DNA of 64,000 nt from assembly GCA_965200825.1 (NCBI GenBank), contig OZ241385.1, forward strand, positions 2,914,001 to 2,978,000. Reading direction: 5' to 3'. The stretch is from Bin80 sp026709335 (GTDB lineage: Bacteria > Bacteroidota > Rhodothermia > Rhodothermales > Bin80). The translations under genes and the position numbers were made by a program. Numbering within the stretch: the first letter of the stretch is position 1; each line of letters begins with the position of its first letter. Below are positions 55,375 through 64,000 of the stretch, in pieces. Below the pieces are notes generated by a model that was given only the letters and a program-made list of their open reading frames with translations, searched no databases and had not been told where the DNA came from.

Positions 55375-58300
55375 TTCGGTGATTTCGGATTCGGTTCCGG
55401 TTACAACATCGGCGTTCACTCTACTTCCGTTCTTGTCTACCACATAGAGATCTAGGTTATTGGCGGCCTTGGAACCCGACAGGTTTGCTATTAGTGTCTG
55501 TCCCTGATACCCGGACAGGTTCAGATCAAATACTGCGACCTTGTCACTACCGGAAATCGCCTCAATCCGGTAGTAGCCAGGATCCATCTGGATGTAGTTG
55601 GTTGCTTGATCGAAGGAGAAGTTGTTCGCAAGCAATCTCGTCGGTGAAGCCGTACGTGGATCATCAAGAATATTGATCGTCTGCAGTCTCACACGCCCCA
55701 AGTCTGCAGATCCATGTACTAGAAGCACCTCCACCGTATTGTTTGGCCCTTCCATACGGGTATCCAGACGCTTAAATGCTAGATTCGCGCCTCCACCGTG
55801 GGCGACGACCGCATAACTACGATCGTTTGCCAACGAGCCCAGGCCAATCGAAGCGGGTTGCTGATCATCCGGCGCACCTACGATCTCAACAGAGACTGAG
55901 TGTACTCCCGCTGCAACATGTAGATAACCGGTTGCGCTCTGGTAGGTCGCACCACTGACGACTTCGAGGTCACCATCCAGCTTCACATTGACTGGAGCCG
56001 GGATTTGTGCATTATGAACGAACTGGAGCCGAGCACGGCCACTGGCCAAGTCAGGCTGATTGATCGGGTTTTCTACCTGATTGGCTGCGATCCCGAAAAT
56101 GGAACAGCTCCCGATATCAATCCCTTCCTGGGTGATATTCAGCACGCCATTGACATAATCATTCACCGCAAAGGACTGCGTGTTTCCACCGGTGAGGTCA
56201 TACTGCCCTGCTAAACGAGGACTCATCCATTCACAATCCCATTGGACAATGCGAAGTCTCTCGGGGTTAAACACATTTGAGAGTCCACTTGCAGCCACTC
56301 GAAGATTCACGTTGCTGGCCAACTCTTCCTCGCCCAAGTCCACCTTCCAGTAGATATCCGAGTGTACATCCAGAGTTAGTGTTCCACCATGAACCTGCAG
56401 ATTCTCTGAGGGCCAGGCTGGTGTTTTGCCTTCCGGTACACTTGCCAAAGATACCGTAGCCTTCTGGGGTTCAGCAAGGTCAACCGGTAACTGCAGAATG
56501 GCTGGACGATAGTGGGCCCTATCTTCTCCCATCATTCCCGTGGGAAAGAGATATCCACCGGTGACTTCGCCGCCGCCAGCGCTCCCGTTCACCAAATGAC
56601 GAGCAAACATCGCAGATGCATATGACTGGCGCGATCCCCTCTCAATAGAATATGAGCATGGATCTGCGTTATCGTCAGGACAATGTTCCCCCGTTCGGGC
56701 AGCGGTACGCTGGACGAGGTTCTCTTCAATGGTCGTATTCTTTACGAGCCATGTGTGATCACCGCTGATCGCTCCTTTCGTCAAGGTTAACACTGAAGTC
56801 CTCCCCTGCATTACATCGCTGGCAAGTATGATGCCTGCACCGTTGACGTTCACGTTATTCAGATCCTTGGCAGCGGCCACAGATTGTACCTCTTTTCCGG
56901 AGAACTCGAGATCTGCATTCAACATCGAATTACCAGGAGATGCCAATTGAGTAACCTTACCGAAGCTGAAGTTTCCTTTCAGGACAAGCTTTGTTTCAGG
57001 TGACGTGTGATACCGGTATGCGCCATCGGCCACCGCGAGGGCACCCATGACGGTTTTCTTGACTTCTGCTGGGGTATTTGAATCCGGAGCTAGCCATACG
57101 CCGTCAATGTTTCCAGGATGCCTCGTTCCCGCATTTTGCGTGAAATCTCCATGGATCAAGATTTCTGTCTTACCTGCATAATGCTGATTACTGAGTCCGC
57201 CCGTTCCGCTCAATGTGAGGTTTCCTTTGAACTCGAGTTTAGGAGTTCTTGACCAAATGGTGGCAGAACTGCTTACAACATTCTTAGCAATTGATGCAGT
57301 TTTCATTGCATGAAACTCAACAGATCCCTGTGTTGCAGACAGCGAGTCGACCGTTGCAGTAGACGAGCTTAAACCATGAATGTATAGCGTACCGTCATGG
57401 TTGCCTGGACTAGCTGTTCTCGGGTTCGCAGTTCCATCAAATATAACCGTATTGAACGTGTGATTTACGTTACCACCTTCACCGGTAATCCTAGTTTGCT
57501 TACTTCCTCTCGGGACGCGAATCACACCTTTCACTATCCCCACGTTACTATTGCCAGGATGTTTTTTTAGATTAAGGCTTACATCTGGCCGAGCATCGCC
57601 TTGATTTCTGTTTGTAGCTCGGGTATATTCTGGGCCTAACTGGAAATTCCCCAGACCTACATCAATCACACTCTGAGCCGCAACGGTTACAGCTGCAGTG
57701 CCACTCTCGTAAAGCCCTTTGGCATTCGGATGATCAAAGCCAAGATCTGTCTCGCCATCCCTTGCATTTAGATCATTCCCCAGCACATGCAGATTTCCTC
57801 CATCGGTCAAGATCTTGGCCGTGTGAGTGTGGTGTGTTCCAACCGTAACCGGGCCATAAACCACTACATCATTGCCCTTGGTGTGAAGTTCTCCGTTTCC
57901 TGTAATCGTGAGGTATCGACCTCCAACTCCAGTAAGATTGTCATCTGCATCTTTTCTTTCTGCATCAGGAATTCTCCGAAACGCCCCGCTTGCCCGATAT
58001 TCGCCCACGATCAGGTCTGCATTTTTCACATGAAAATGCCCACTAGCAATAGTCAGGTGACCTGGAATAGATACAGTTGCTTCGCCGTCGTGGATGATGA
58101 CTGCACTTGAATTACTAACCACAACATCCCGAACCCCGAACCATTCATCACCAACGGTATGTTCACTCGCATTAACGTATTTCAGCGTGTATCCGTCACC
58201 TGGTCCTCCCCCTTGGGTTTCCCCAGTCGCCGGTGGCACATAATCCGTTCCGATACTCCCCGGCCGGTTGGCATCTTTCAGCATGGAGCCATCCCGCACG

Positions 58301-61300
58301 ATCAATTCTTCATGAACATAGATCGTGGAATCTTTCGTGGTTCCCGCCTCCCGAAGTACCAAGTTTCCGCTGCAAAGTCCTAAATCTTTGGTATGGGTCA
58401 CTTGATTCAGTCGGAGCCGAGAGCCCTCCCGGATTTGCATGGAAAGAACCTCAAACGGCCCCAAACCATCAGCATTAGGCGTAACACCTTTCTGGATCCC
58501 TACAACATTATTGCCGTCCGAACTGGCATAAACGAGTGTACCTAATTCCGATCCGGGATCCAGTGAACCATCCAATCCCTCGCCCCCAAGAATGAGTGCC
58601 GTAGTTACGTTCACTATTCCTTCTCCGTCTCCTCCAGCATTCAATTCTCCTCGATCATGAGTTTTCAAGGTGTGGACGGTCAGCTTATGTCCTTCTGCTA
58701 TTTCCAACTCATTCATGACCACCAGCGTAGGAATCTCCAATGTCCCGTCGATCACGACATCTCCGCCCTCGCCCAGCACGATACGATTTCCACCGGTGAG
58801 AGAGGTTTCATCCTCGCCCGTACACTGCCCGTCCGCCAAAGATTTTGCTGGATCGCCCATTGTAATGGACATGCCGCTAGCCACAATTGCTCCCCCGCCA
58901 TCCAGCATGAGGTTATGGCCCCTCAGAAAATTGGGCGTAAGTCTCCTTAGTTTTGCGGAGCCCTCACGACTGCTTCTTGCTGCCCCCCTTGTGCTTTCCA
59001 AGTGAACTCGCCCTGTAACATTGGCCACCTCCACCACTTCCAAGTTTTCTCCAATATGCGTCATGAACGACACATCGGCTCTTGCATTGGAGCGAGGAGC
59101 TTTGAATTGTACGGTGGGATGGCAATTCTCGCCAGCTGAAATCGGAGCTGAGGAGGTCAACGCCAGACTCCCTTCGATTGTGATGCCAGTATTAAACTCT
59201 ACCCCAGCAACATAATCATACTCGTTTTCTCCGGGAGTTTTGCACTTGTCAGACTGAACTGCTTCGGATCCCAAGCCAGTTAATAGGTCAACAATCCGCG
59301 TCTGCGATCCCGTATCTTCCAGTGTGACATCCTGGGTGATGGTTGCCGTCTCTTCAAAGATAACTCCGGCATCCCCTGACTGCACCAAATCACCATCAAT
59401 TTCCACCTCCGTTCTGAAAAAGACATCCGTCGTAATATCTTCAGAAGAAGTAACACCTCCTACAGCAGAGAAGCTCCCGATCTGCGGTACCTCCATACAG
59501 AGGTTTCCAGTGGCGACGGCGACTATGTCGGTCTCAATCGCCCCGCTACCTGTGATCCGAACACAATCGGTGTTATCAATCACCTGTGCGCTCCCGGTAG
59601 GGCTGTAGTCCGTAGCTACGTCGTCCGCAGCTTTACGGGTCTCCACATGTGCAATCCAGATTCTTCCGTCTCCCTCAATGTCACCATTGACCGTCAGAAT
59701 TCCTCTTCTAGGTTTGGCGGTCGTCCCTTTTTTCAGGGGAACCCGCAGATTCAAATCATCCTCTTCCAAGGTCAGAGTATGGCCGTTGTTGACGGTCAAC
59801 TCCTCTTTAACCAGTAACATACCCGAGCCCTTCACCTCTACATCTCCCGCAGTCACTAGGTAGTCCAACGTCGCAAATTCACCATCCTCAAGATTATCAA
59901 GCATAATTTCGGAGAATTGCACGGTAGTCGTAACCCTAGGATTAGTATTAGTGGATGGTGTTCTATGCGTTATAAATTCGGCCTCACTTCCAAGCGCCAC
60001 CGGTACATCTATATTCAAAGTTCCGCTCACAGGAGCGTTTCCGTTATATAGCCCAAAAGTAATCACCTTTTCCTCAAGATTAAGCTGATCAACGTGGCGG
60101 GAACGAATATCCACGGTGCCTCCGGCTCTCGAAACTTGAATCAGGAGTTGGTTGCCACCAGTCCCCAATTTAGCTCGTGTGATACCGTCAGACAGGGAAC
60201 AGGGAAGAGCGGCGGTACAGGCTGGGTTGGTGCCATTTACATCCGCATATACGGTCGCACCACCAGATCCTTCAATCACCATTGCCGTTTCCCAAGGAGC
60301 ATCATCGTCATCGTTAGTGACCCGAACCCGAACTCGTTTGTAATCACTAGAACTAGGATCGTAATTTTCAATAAAAGTGGTCACGCTTGTTCCAACAGCC
60401 CCTGGGATTGGATCTGGATTAACAGTAGCATCAATCCAATCACTATCCCCCTCCTCCGATACCGATGTCTGAATGTCGTAATTCCCATCAGAATTAGCTC
60501 CTTCTGGCACAACCCAATCCAGTCGAATGTCCAGATTACCCTCTGTTCCTGATCCGGCGGGGTAGGATACTGCCGTCAATCCGCGGGGCATGCCCTCCTG
60601 GGTGGTTGCGTTCCATGCATCACCGTCTGGGTCCGGGGACCATGCGCTAAAAGATGTGGATGAATGAGCGGCACGGACCTGGTAATGATATGTAGTGGCC
60701 ACTTTAAGGTTCTTGTCTTCGTGTTCAAACGTTTCAGGGCCAACTTTTACCAAAGACATCCATTTTTTACCGCCATCTTCTGACCGTTGAATCTCGTACC
60801 CGACAACTACAACGCTGGCAGGAGTAGCTAAGCGTTCCCAATTCAACGTGATCTCTTGGCCCTCAACGCTAATGGCCGTAGTGGTCACGGTGATAAATGT
60901 AGTTGACCCTGTGCGCACAGATACAGTGTTGGAAACATCGCTCTCATTAAAACCTGCACCGACGGCAACGATCCGGTAATGATATCGGGTTCCATAACCA
61001 CCATTACCAACACCGGTACCATCTGTGTATTTGTCGTCATCTTTATCAACGGAGCCTATACTTTCCCATTCACTCGATGCATCATCCGGTATCTCCCCAT
61101 CGTCATTATCCCCTGCACGGAGAATTCTGTATGAGAGTGCATTTGTCGATTTTGTCCAGCTTAGCTTAACACTATCTCCCTCGGCCACAGCCGTAAGATT
61201 TTGGGGAGGATCTGGTGTCTGTGCGAATGCGCCCGGACTTGCGCCTAGCACGAGCAGCAAGAGTACTCCGCTGACTCCGAGCAGTTGTTTCGTAAAGTGT

Positions 61301-61305
61301 TTCAT
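55090..61305 (-). CDS. Giant T9SS-secreted surface protein B (fibronectin III modules)
   Basis: 2071 aa. Signal peptide 1-29 identical to giant protein A. About 30-345 has three or more fibronectin type III modules: PDPPQNLTAVAEGDSVKLSW, then EGQEITLNWERLATPASVVVVGYEIQRS, then MPRGLTAVSYPAG. From about 350 (VYADVNGTNPACTAALPCSL) the long Gly/Asp-rich central region is homologous to protein A, with many matching blocks such as AGGTVDI and LTVNGDIEGDG. Two DUF4397-like domains begin near 1758 (RLQFVHNAQIPAPVNVKLD) and 1857. The type A sorting domain starts near 1977 and is almost identical to that of protein A. Confidence 0.9.
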   Translation of the reverse strand: MKHFTKQLLGVSGVLLLLVLGASPGAFAQTPDPPQNLTAVAEGDSVKLSWTKSTNALSYRILRAGDNDDGEIPDDASSEWESIGSVDKDDDKYTDGTGVGNGGYGTRYHYRIVAVGAGFNESDVSNTVSVRTGSTTFITVTTTAISVEGQEITLNWERLATPASVVVVGYEIQRSEDGGKKWMSLVKVGPETFEHEDKNLKVATTYHYQVRAAHSSTSFSAWSPDPDGDAWNATTQEGMPRGLTAVSYPAGSGTEGNLDIRLDWVVPEGANSDGNYDIQTSVSEEGDSDWIDATVNPDPIPGAVGTSVTTFIENYDPSSSDYKRVRVRVTNDDDDAPWETAMVIEGSGGATVYADVNGTNPACTAALPCSLSDGITRAKLGTGGNQLLIQVSRAGGTVDIRSRHVDQLNLEEKVITFGLYNGNAPVSGTLNIDVPVALGSEAEFITHRTPSTNTNPRVTTTVQFSEIMLDNLEDGEFATLDYLVTAGDVEVKGSGMLLVKEELTVNNGHTLTLEEDDLNLRVPLKKGTTAKPRRGILTVNGDIEGDGRIWIAHVETRKAADDVATDYSPTGSAQVIDNTDCVRITGSGAIETDIVAVATGNLCMEVPQIGSFSAVGGVTSSEDITTDVFFRTEVEIDGDLVQSGDAGVIFEETATITQDVTLEDTGSQTRIVDLLTGLGSEAVQSDKCKTPGENEYDYVAGVEFNTGITIEGSLALTSSAPISAGENCHPTVQFKAPRSNARADVSFMTHIGENLEVVEVANVTGRVHLESTRGAARSSREGSAKLRRLTPNFLRGHNLMLDGGGAIVASGMSITMGDPAKSLADGQCTGEDETSLTGGNRIVLGEGGDVVIDGTLEIPTLVVMNELEIAEGHKLTVHTLKTHDRGELNAGGDGEGIVNVTTALILGGEGLDGSLDPGSELGTLVYASSDGNNVVGIQKGVTPNADGLGPFEVLSMQIREGSRLRLNQVTHTKDLGLCSGNLVLREAGTTKDSTIYVHEELIVRDGSMLKDANRPGSIGTDYVPPATGETQGGGPGDGYTLKYVNASEHTVGDEWFGVRDVVVSNSSAVIIHDGEATVSIPGHLTIASGHFHVKNADLIVGEYRASGAFRRIPDAERKDADDNLTGVGGRYLTITGNGELHTKGNDVVVYGPVTVGTHHTHTAKILTDGGNLHVLGNDLNARDGETDLGFDHPNAKGLYESGTAAVTVAAQSVIDVGLGNFQLGPEYTRATNRNQGDARPDVSLNLKKHPGNSNVGIVKGVIRVPRGSKQTRITGEGGNVNHTFNTVIFDGTANPRTASPGNHDGTLYIHGLSSSTATVDSLSATQGSVEFHAMKTASIAKNVVSSSATIWSRTPKLEFKGNLTLSGTGGLSNQHYAGKTEILIHGDFTQNAGTRHPGNIDGVWLAPDSNTPAEVKKTVMGALAVADGAYRYHTSPETKLVLKGNFSFGKVTQLASPGNSMLNADLEFSGKEVQSVAAAKDLNNVNVNGAGIILASDVMQGRTSVLTLTKGAISGDHTWLVKNTTIEENLVQRTAARTGEHCPDDNADPCSYSIERGSRQSYASAMFARHLVNGSAGGGEVTGGYLFPTGMMGEDRAHYRPAILQLPVDLAEPQKATVSLASVPEGKTPAWPSENLQVHGGTLTLDVHSDIYWKVDLGEEELASNVNLRVAASGLSNVFNPERLRIVQWDCEWMSPRLAGQYDLTGGNTQSFAVNDYVNGVLNITQEGIDIGSCSIFGIAANQVENPINQPDLASGRARLQFVHNAQIPAPVNVKLDGDLEVVSGATYQSATGYLHVAAGVHSVSVEIVGAPDDQQPASIGLGSLANDRSYAVVAHGGGANLAFKRLDTRMEGPNNTVEVLLVHGSADLGRVRLQTINILDDPRTASPTRLLANNFSFDQATNYIQMDPGYYRIEAISGSDKVAVFDLNLSGYQGQTLIANLSGSKAANNLDLYVVDKNGSRVNADVVTGTESEITEIPTEFALHGNYPNPFNPSTRIQFDLPESAQVTVQIVDMLGREVMALPAKEFEAGANRSIELNAINLASGTYLYRMIATGAENRYVKTGRMTLVK

Positions 61306-61377
61306 GAAATAAATGGGCCTCCGCCCGTCGAGTTATGAGTGTGGTGTGAGATAAGAATCCCTAAGTGGACTTAGGAT
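61220..61377 (-). repeat. Outer inverted-repeat arm, right
   Basis: 158-bp partner of 44874-45031, covering the signal-peptide codons, leader and first palindrome of giant gene B. Confidence 0.9.
61358..61377. promoter_or_regulatory. Operator-like palindrome 1 upstream of giant gene B
   Basis: TCCCTAAGTGGACTTAGGAT, the counterpart of 44874-44893 with a damaged outer half (7-bp perfect core). It begins 53 bp before the ATG. Confidence 0.55.
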
Positions 61378-61451
61378 TCCCTAACTGTAAATAGGAATAC
61401 CTAAAAATGTGGACTGGAATACCTTATTTCGGTTGTTTTTGGTTATAGGTA

Positions 61452-61471
61452 TCCCTAATTCGATTTAGGGA
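61452..61471. promoter_or_regulatory. Operator-like palindrome 2 upstream of giant gene B
   Basis: TCCCTAATTCGATTTAGGGA fits TCCCTAA-N6-TTAGGGA, the same spacing as the site at 44874 but a different centre. It starts 75 bp beyond palindrome 1, so a looping or cooperative pair is possible. Confidence 0.55.
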
Positions 61472-62228
61472 ACCTCATTTTCAAGTCATTTCTCAAAGCC
61501 ATTTTCATAGCTTTTCTATGCCAATCTCATCGACAGCAGCTTGGGTTATGAGCTGAGTTGGTGACCTCAGGTGAACGCTATAGATGGCATTCTCCTGCAA
61601 GTAGTGCCCCGGTTGGGCAAGGCGCCCAATCTGGTTTCAAGGCCTGGATTTACTGGTTTAGATGGACTATATCTCCTAGTTCTTCCGAAGCGATGGCCTG
61701 AAATATCATCCAGTTATTGAGAAAGTTATTTTCCGCCGTATGGTGGGTGGGATACGCCACGCGAGTGTTGCTTGGCCGCCTACAAATAGGTTTTGAGAAT
61801 ACCACGGCTTGGACATTATCGCAATCATCATAAGCCACACACACTTTGAATATCACCGACCGCGCACTTTGATTCTCAGTAGATCTACCACTTCCTAAAC
61901 AGTTTTCGTTGATTTTTTTCTGATCTGATTGTGGGAGATTTCGGATAAAAGTTGAACCTGGGGGTATGAGTACTTAGGGGGCTTCATAGGTGTGCTGTTC
62001 TAACAATGACCAAAATATCCCCGGCCAACTCCGTTCACTGAAGATACTTGTACACCTTGGGCGGGGACAGTTGCAAACAACATTCACTTCACACTTGTCG
62101 TGATAATAGATAATCAAGAGGGGGCGGACATCACATAGAAATGAGAATACTCAAATTCAACATGTCTACAGTGATGGAACATTAAAAAGGTACTATGATT
62201 TATAAATTTATAAAGTTAGATATCTAAT

Positions 62229-63509
62229 ATGCATCCATACCATCGTACACAGGTCGGGCGTTTGATTGAATTTGTTTCGAACAGTTCTGACATGCGAATT
62301 ATTGCCATCGTAGGTCCACGCCAAGTTGGCAAAACGGTCATTGCTCTTCAGGCTCGCCGGCAACTGATAGAATTAGGCTATACGTGTCAATACGTGCCTT
62401 TTGACGATCCACGTTTCAGTCAACCGAAATGGCCTCGAGATGCAATCATCCCGGATACTAAACAAATTGAAGATCTTACAAATCCCAAAACTCTTATAGA
62501 TATATGGGAGGAGGCCCGTAAAGTATCACTGAATTCGCCTCGGGGCCACGTTTTGTTTTTGGATGAAATTCAATTAATCTCAAAGTGGTCGAATTATGTC
62601 AAGGGACTATGGGATAGAGATCGTAGAGAGGGCTACCCTCTTCATGTTGTGATTTTAGGATCAGCCGTCTGGCAGATGCTCGTTGGCCGTAATGAAAGCC
62701 TTACGGGGCGTTTCCGAGAACTCAGGGTTACGCATTGGTCGTTTCCGGAGATGGATCGGATACTTGCTTTGACGACTGAGCAGTTTATGTTTTACGGCGG
62801 TTATCCTGCCTCTTTACCCAAGGAGTCAGAGAAAACAAGGTTTGATTATTGGCACGAATACATCACAGAGACCATCATAGGCTCTGTAATAGGCCGGGAC
62901 ATCCTACTGCTGAACCAGATCAAGAAACCTGCCTTGATGCGCCAATTAATTGAAATTACTCCTAACTACTCCGGTCAAATCATGGCATACAACAAGCTTT
63001 TAGGCCATCTTCAAGACAAAGACAATGCCACAACGGTAAAACATTACCTAAACTTGCTTTCCGATGCGGCTCTTATCACCACGCTCCCTCGATATACCCC
63101 GACACCGCATTTACGCATGACTTCTCCTCCCAAATTCAATGCCCTAAACACAGCATTGATGACTGCACCATCCGGTTATTCACTCAAGGAAGCACAGGTT
63201 GACCGATCCTTTTGGGGGCGTGTTGTGGAAAGCGCAGTAGGAGCACATTTATGTAACACGCGGAAGGCATCAACTCAAATTCATTATTGGCGCCCAAGAG
63301 ACGGTAAGCATGAGGTTGATTTTGTCATCTCACGGGGCCCGCATCTTGTCGGTATAGAGGTTAAGAGCGGTAAAAAACAGGCACGCCGTGGATTAGATGC
63401 GTTCAAAGACCGCTTCCCTTATGCCAAAACAATGATCGTGGGTTCGGGCGGTATTCCACTCAATGAGTTTTTTTCATTTTCCACAGACGAATGGATTGAA
63501 GATCAGTGA
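62229..63509 (+). CDS. AAA_14/DUF4143 ATPase
   Basis: 426 aa. Walker A GPRQVGKT at 29-36 and Walker B GHVLFLDEIQL near 110. The middle has GSAVWQMLVGRNESLTGRFREL and the DUF4143 C-terminal domain with YYWRPRDGKHEVDFVI-like HYWRPRDGKHEVDFVISRG, a degenerate PD-(D/E)xK nuclease fold (EVDFV...GIEVKSG). Widespread, often in toxin, defence and mobile contexts; its function is unknown. The NACHT-like gene starts 8 bp after its stop, so they are likely one operon. Confidence 0.92.
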   Translation: MHPYHRTQVGRLIEFVSNSSDMRIIAIVGPRQVGKTVIALQARRQLIELGYTCQYVPFDDPRFSQPKWPRDAIIPDTKQIEDLTNPKTLIDIWEEARKVSLNSPRGHVLFLDEIQLISKWSNYVKGLWDRDRREGYPLHVVILGSAVWQMLVGRNESLTGRFRELRVTHWSFPEMDRILALTTEQFMFYGGYPASLPKESEKTRFDYWHEYITETIIGSVIGRDILLLNQIKKPALMRQLIEITPNYSGQIMAYNKLLGHLQDKDNATTVKHYLNLLSDAALITTLPRYTPTPHLRMTSPPKFNALNTALMTAPSGYSLKEAQVDRSFWGRVVESAVGAHLCNTRKASTQIHYWRPRDGKHEVDFVISRGPHLVGIEVKSGKKQARRGLDAFKDRFPYAKTMIVGSGGIPLNEFFSFSTDEWIEDQ

Positions 63510-63517
63510 ATGTGATT

Positions 63518-64000
63518 ATGAAACTCGTACCGCGTACCGTCAGCCTAATCAAACCAGATTGTGATCCAATCTATGGACAAGATGGATTATCCCTGAGAGA
63601 TTTTGATTCCAGTCCTGGTTATATTCTTTTGGGGGAACCGGGAATGGGTAAGAGCACAGAGTTTGGTACGGCAGCGGATGGAATTGATGGTGCACATCTT
63701 ATCTCTGCGCGGAGGTTTATTCGGTCCAATTTGGATAACCATCCAGAGTGGCGAACAAAAACCATCTTCATTGATGGGCTTGATGAAATGCGTGCTGGTG
63801 GAGGAGATCCAAGATCTGCACTGGACAGGATCATCCATGGCCTGGAAGCATTGGGAACTCCCAAATTTCGTTTGTCCTGCCGATCCGGAAGCTGGTTAGG
63901 CTCTGGTGATTTGAAAGAATTCAGTTCGCTCTTGGGCAAAAAGGAAATTCCAGTACTCCAATTGAACCCGCTGAATTACGACGGTATCCGCATGGTTATC
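63518..64000 (+). CDS. NACHT/STAND-like P-loop NTPase (3' end outside window)
   Basis: 161 codons visible from the ATG at 63518 to the window edge. Walker A LLGEPGMGKST near 40-50 and a NACHT-type Walker B IFIDGLDEMRAGGGD. RLSCRSGSWLG follows, the sensor-like Arg seen in NACHT proteins. Bacterial NACHT and STAND proteins are frequent in anti-phage systems, with effector and sensor domains in the missing part. Only the NTPase start can be judged here. Confidence 0.8.
   Translation, partial: MKLVPRTVSLIKPDCDPIYGQDGLSLRDFDSSPGYILLGEPGMGKSTEFGTAADGIDGAHLISARRFIRSNLDNHPEWRTKTIFIDGLDEMRAGGGDPRSALDRIIHGLEALGTPKFRLSCRSGSWLGSGDLKEFSSLLGKKEIPVLQLNPLNYDGIRMVI

Larger units (their letters stand above)
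61306..62228. other. Long intergenic region, 923 bp, with operator-like repeats
   Basis: Upstream of giant gene B and of the divergent DUF4143 gene. The first 170 bp hold at least two TCCCTAA-type palindromes and further half sites (CCTAAC, ATAGGAAT). Beyond about 61500 I see only a GGTTGGGC/GCCCAATC hairpin near 61610-61640 and no gene; small frames there have no family features. Confidence 0.5.

Overview
This window comes from a bacterium of the Fibrobacterota-Chlorobiota-Bacteroidota (FCB) superphylum. A member of the Rhodothermota/Balneolota side is the best guess. The pointers are two giant secreted proteins with C-terminal T9SS type A sorting domains (NYPNPFNPST motif), a SusC-like TonB receptor with a carboxypeptidase-regulatory N-domain, DUF3078 and DUF5117-type proteins, bactofilin next to atpZ, and an F-type ATP synthase split into an atpB-E-F-H-A-G cluster and a distant atpD-C pair. 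TGA is used as a normal stop throughout.

Layout: 1-2.05 kb is the 5' part of a TonB-dependent receptor (minus strand). 2.4-2.7 kb holds two tRNA-Ser genes. 2.7-10.2 kb is a minus-strand block: DUF721 protein, M23 peptidase, bactofilin, AtpZ, a small AtpI-like protein, then atpB-E-F-H-A-G. At 10.25-11.62 kb a 1,375-bp TnpB element is bounded by 23-bp terminal inverted repeats and an 8-bp direct repeat, and it lies right at the start of gluQ. 11.6-15.6 kb is a plus-strand run gluQ, TolC-like, MlaC-like, glycosyltransferase. 15.6-21.5 kb is a minus-strand run recJ, M14 carboxypeptidase, large membrane protein. 21.8-29.6 kb has a small coiled-coil protein, a decayed TnpB remnant, an MFS transporter, a DUF3078 protein, atpC-atpD and a zinc metalloprotease preceded by a probable group II intron relic.

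29.7-35.2 kb is a defence-like module: a RecQ helicase/phosphoribosyltransferase protein followed by two DprA-like genes. This matches the PsyrTA (toxin RecQ-PRTase, antitoxin DprA-like) layout but with a duplicated, partly tandem-domain antitoxin, and a headless gene fragment sits beside it. 35.3-38 kb is a recently rearranged dtd-rdgB locus with two copies of a gene for a membrane-anchored coiled-coil protein built from 11/18-residue repeats and a chimeric dtd/rdgB fragment; a third diverged copy lies at 42.2-42.8 kb. 38.3-44.4 kb carries an FG-GAP/UnbV lipoprotein, a two-domain VOC protein and an SRPBCC protein.

44.9-61.4 kb is the most striking part: two convergent giant genes (2260 and 2071 aa) with near-identical promoters, operator-like palindromes, signal peptides, C-terminal sorting domains and terminators, but different N-terminal modules (Calx-beta-like versus fibronectin III). 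The shared ends make long inverted repeats around a small central segment holding an AAA ATPase gene. One inner arm carries a decayed IS630 element whose empty target site is still readable in the other arm. The window ends with a DUF4143 ATPase and the start of a NACHT/STAND-like NTPase.
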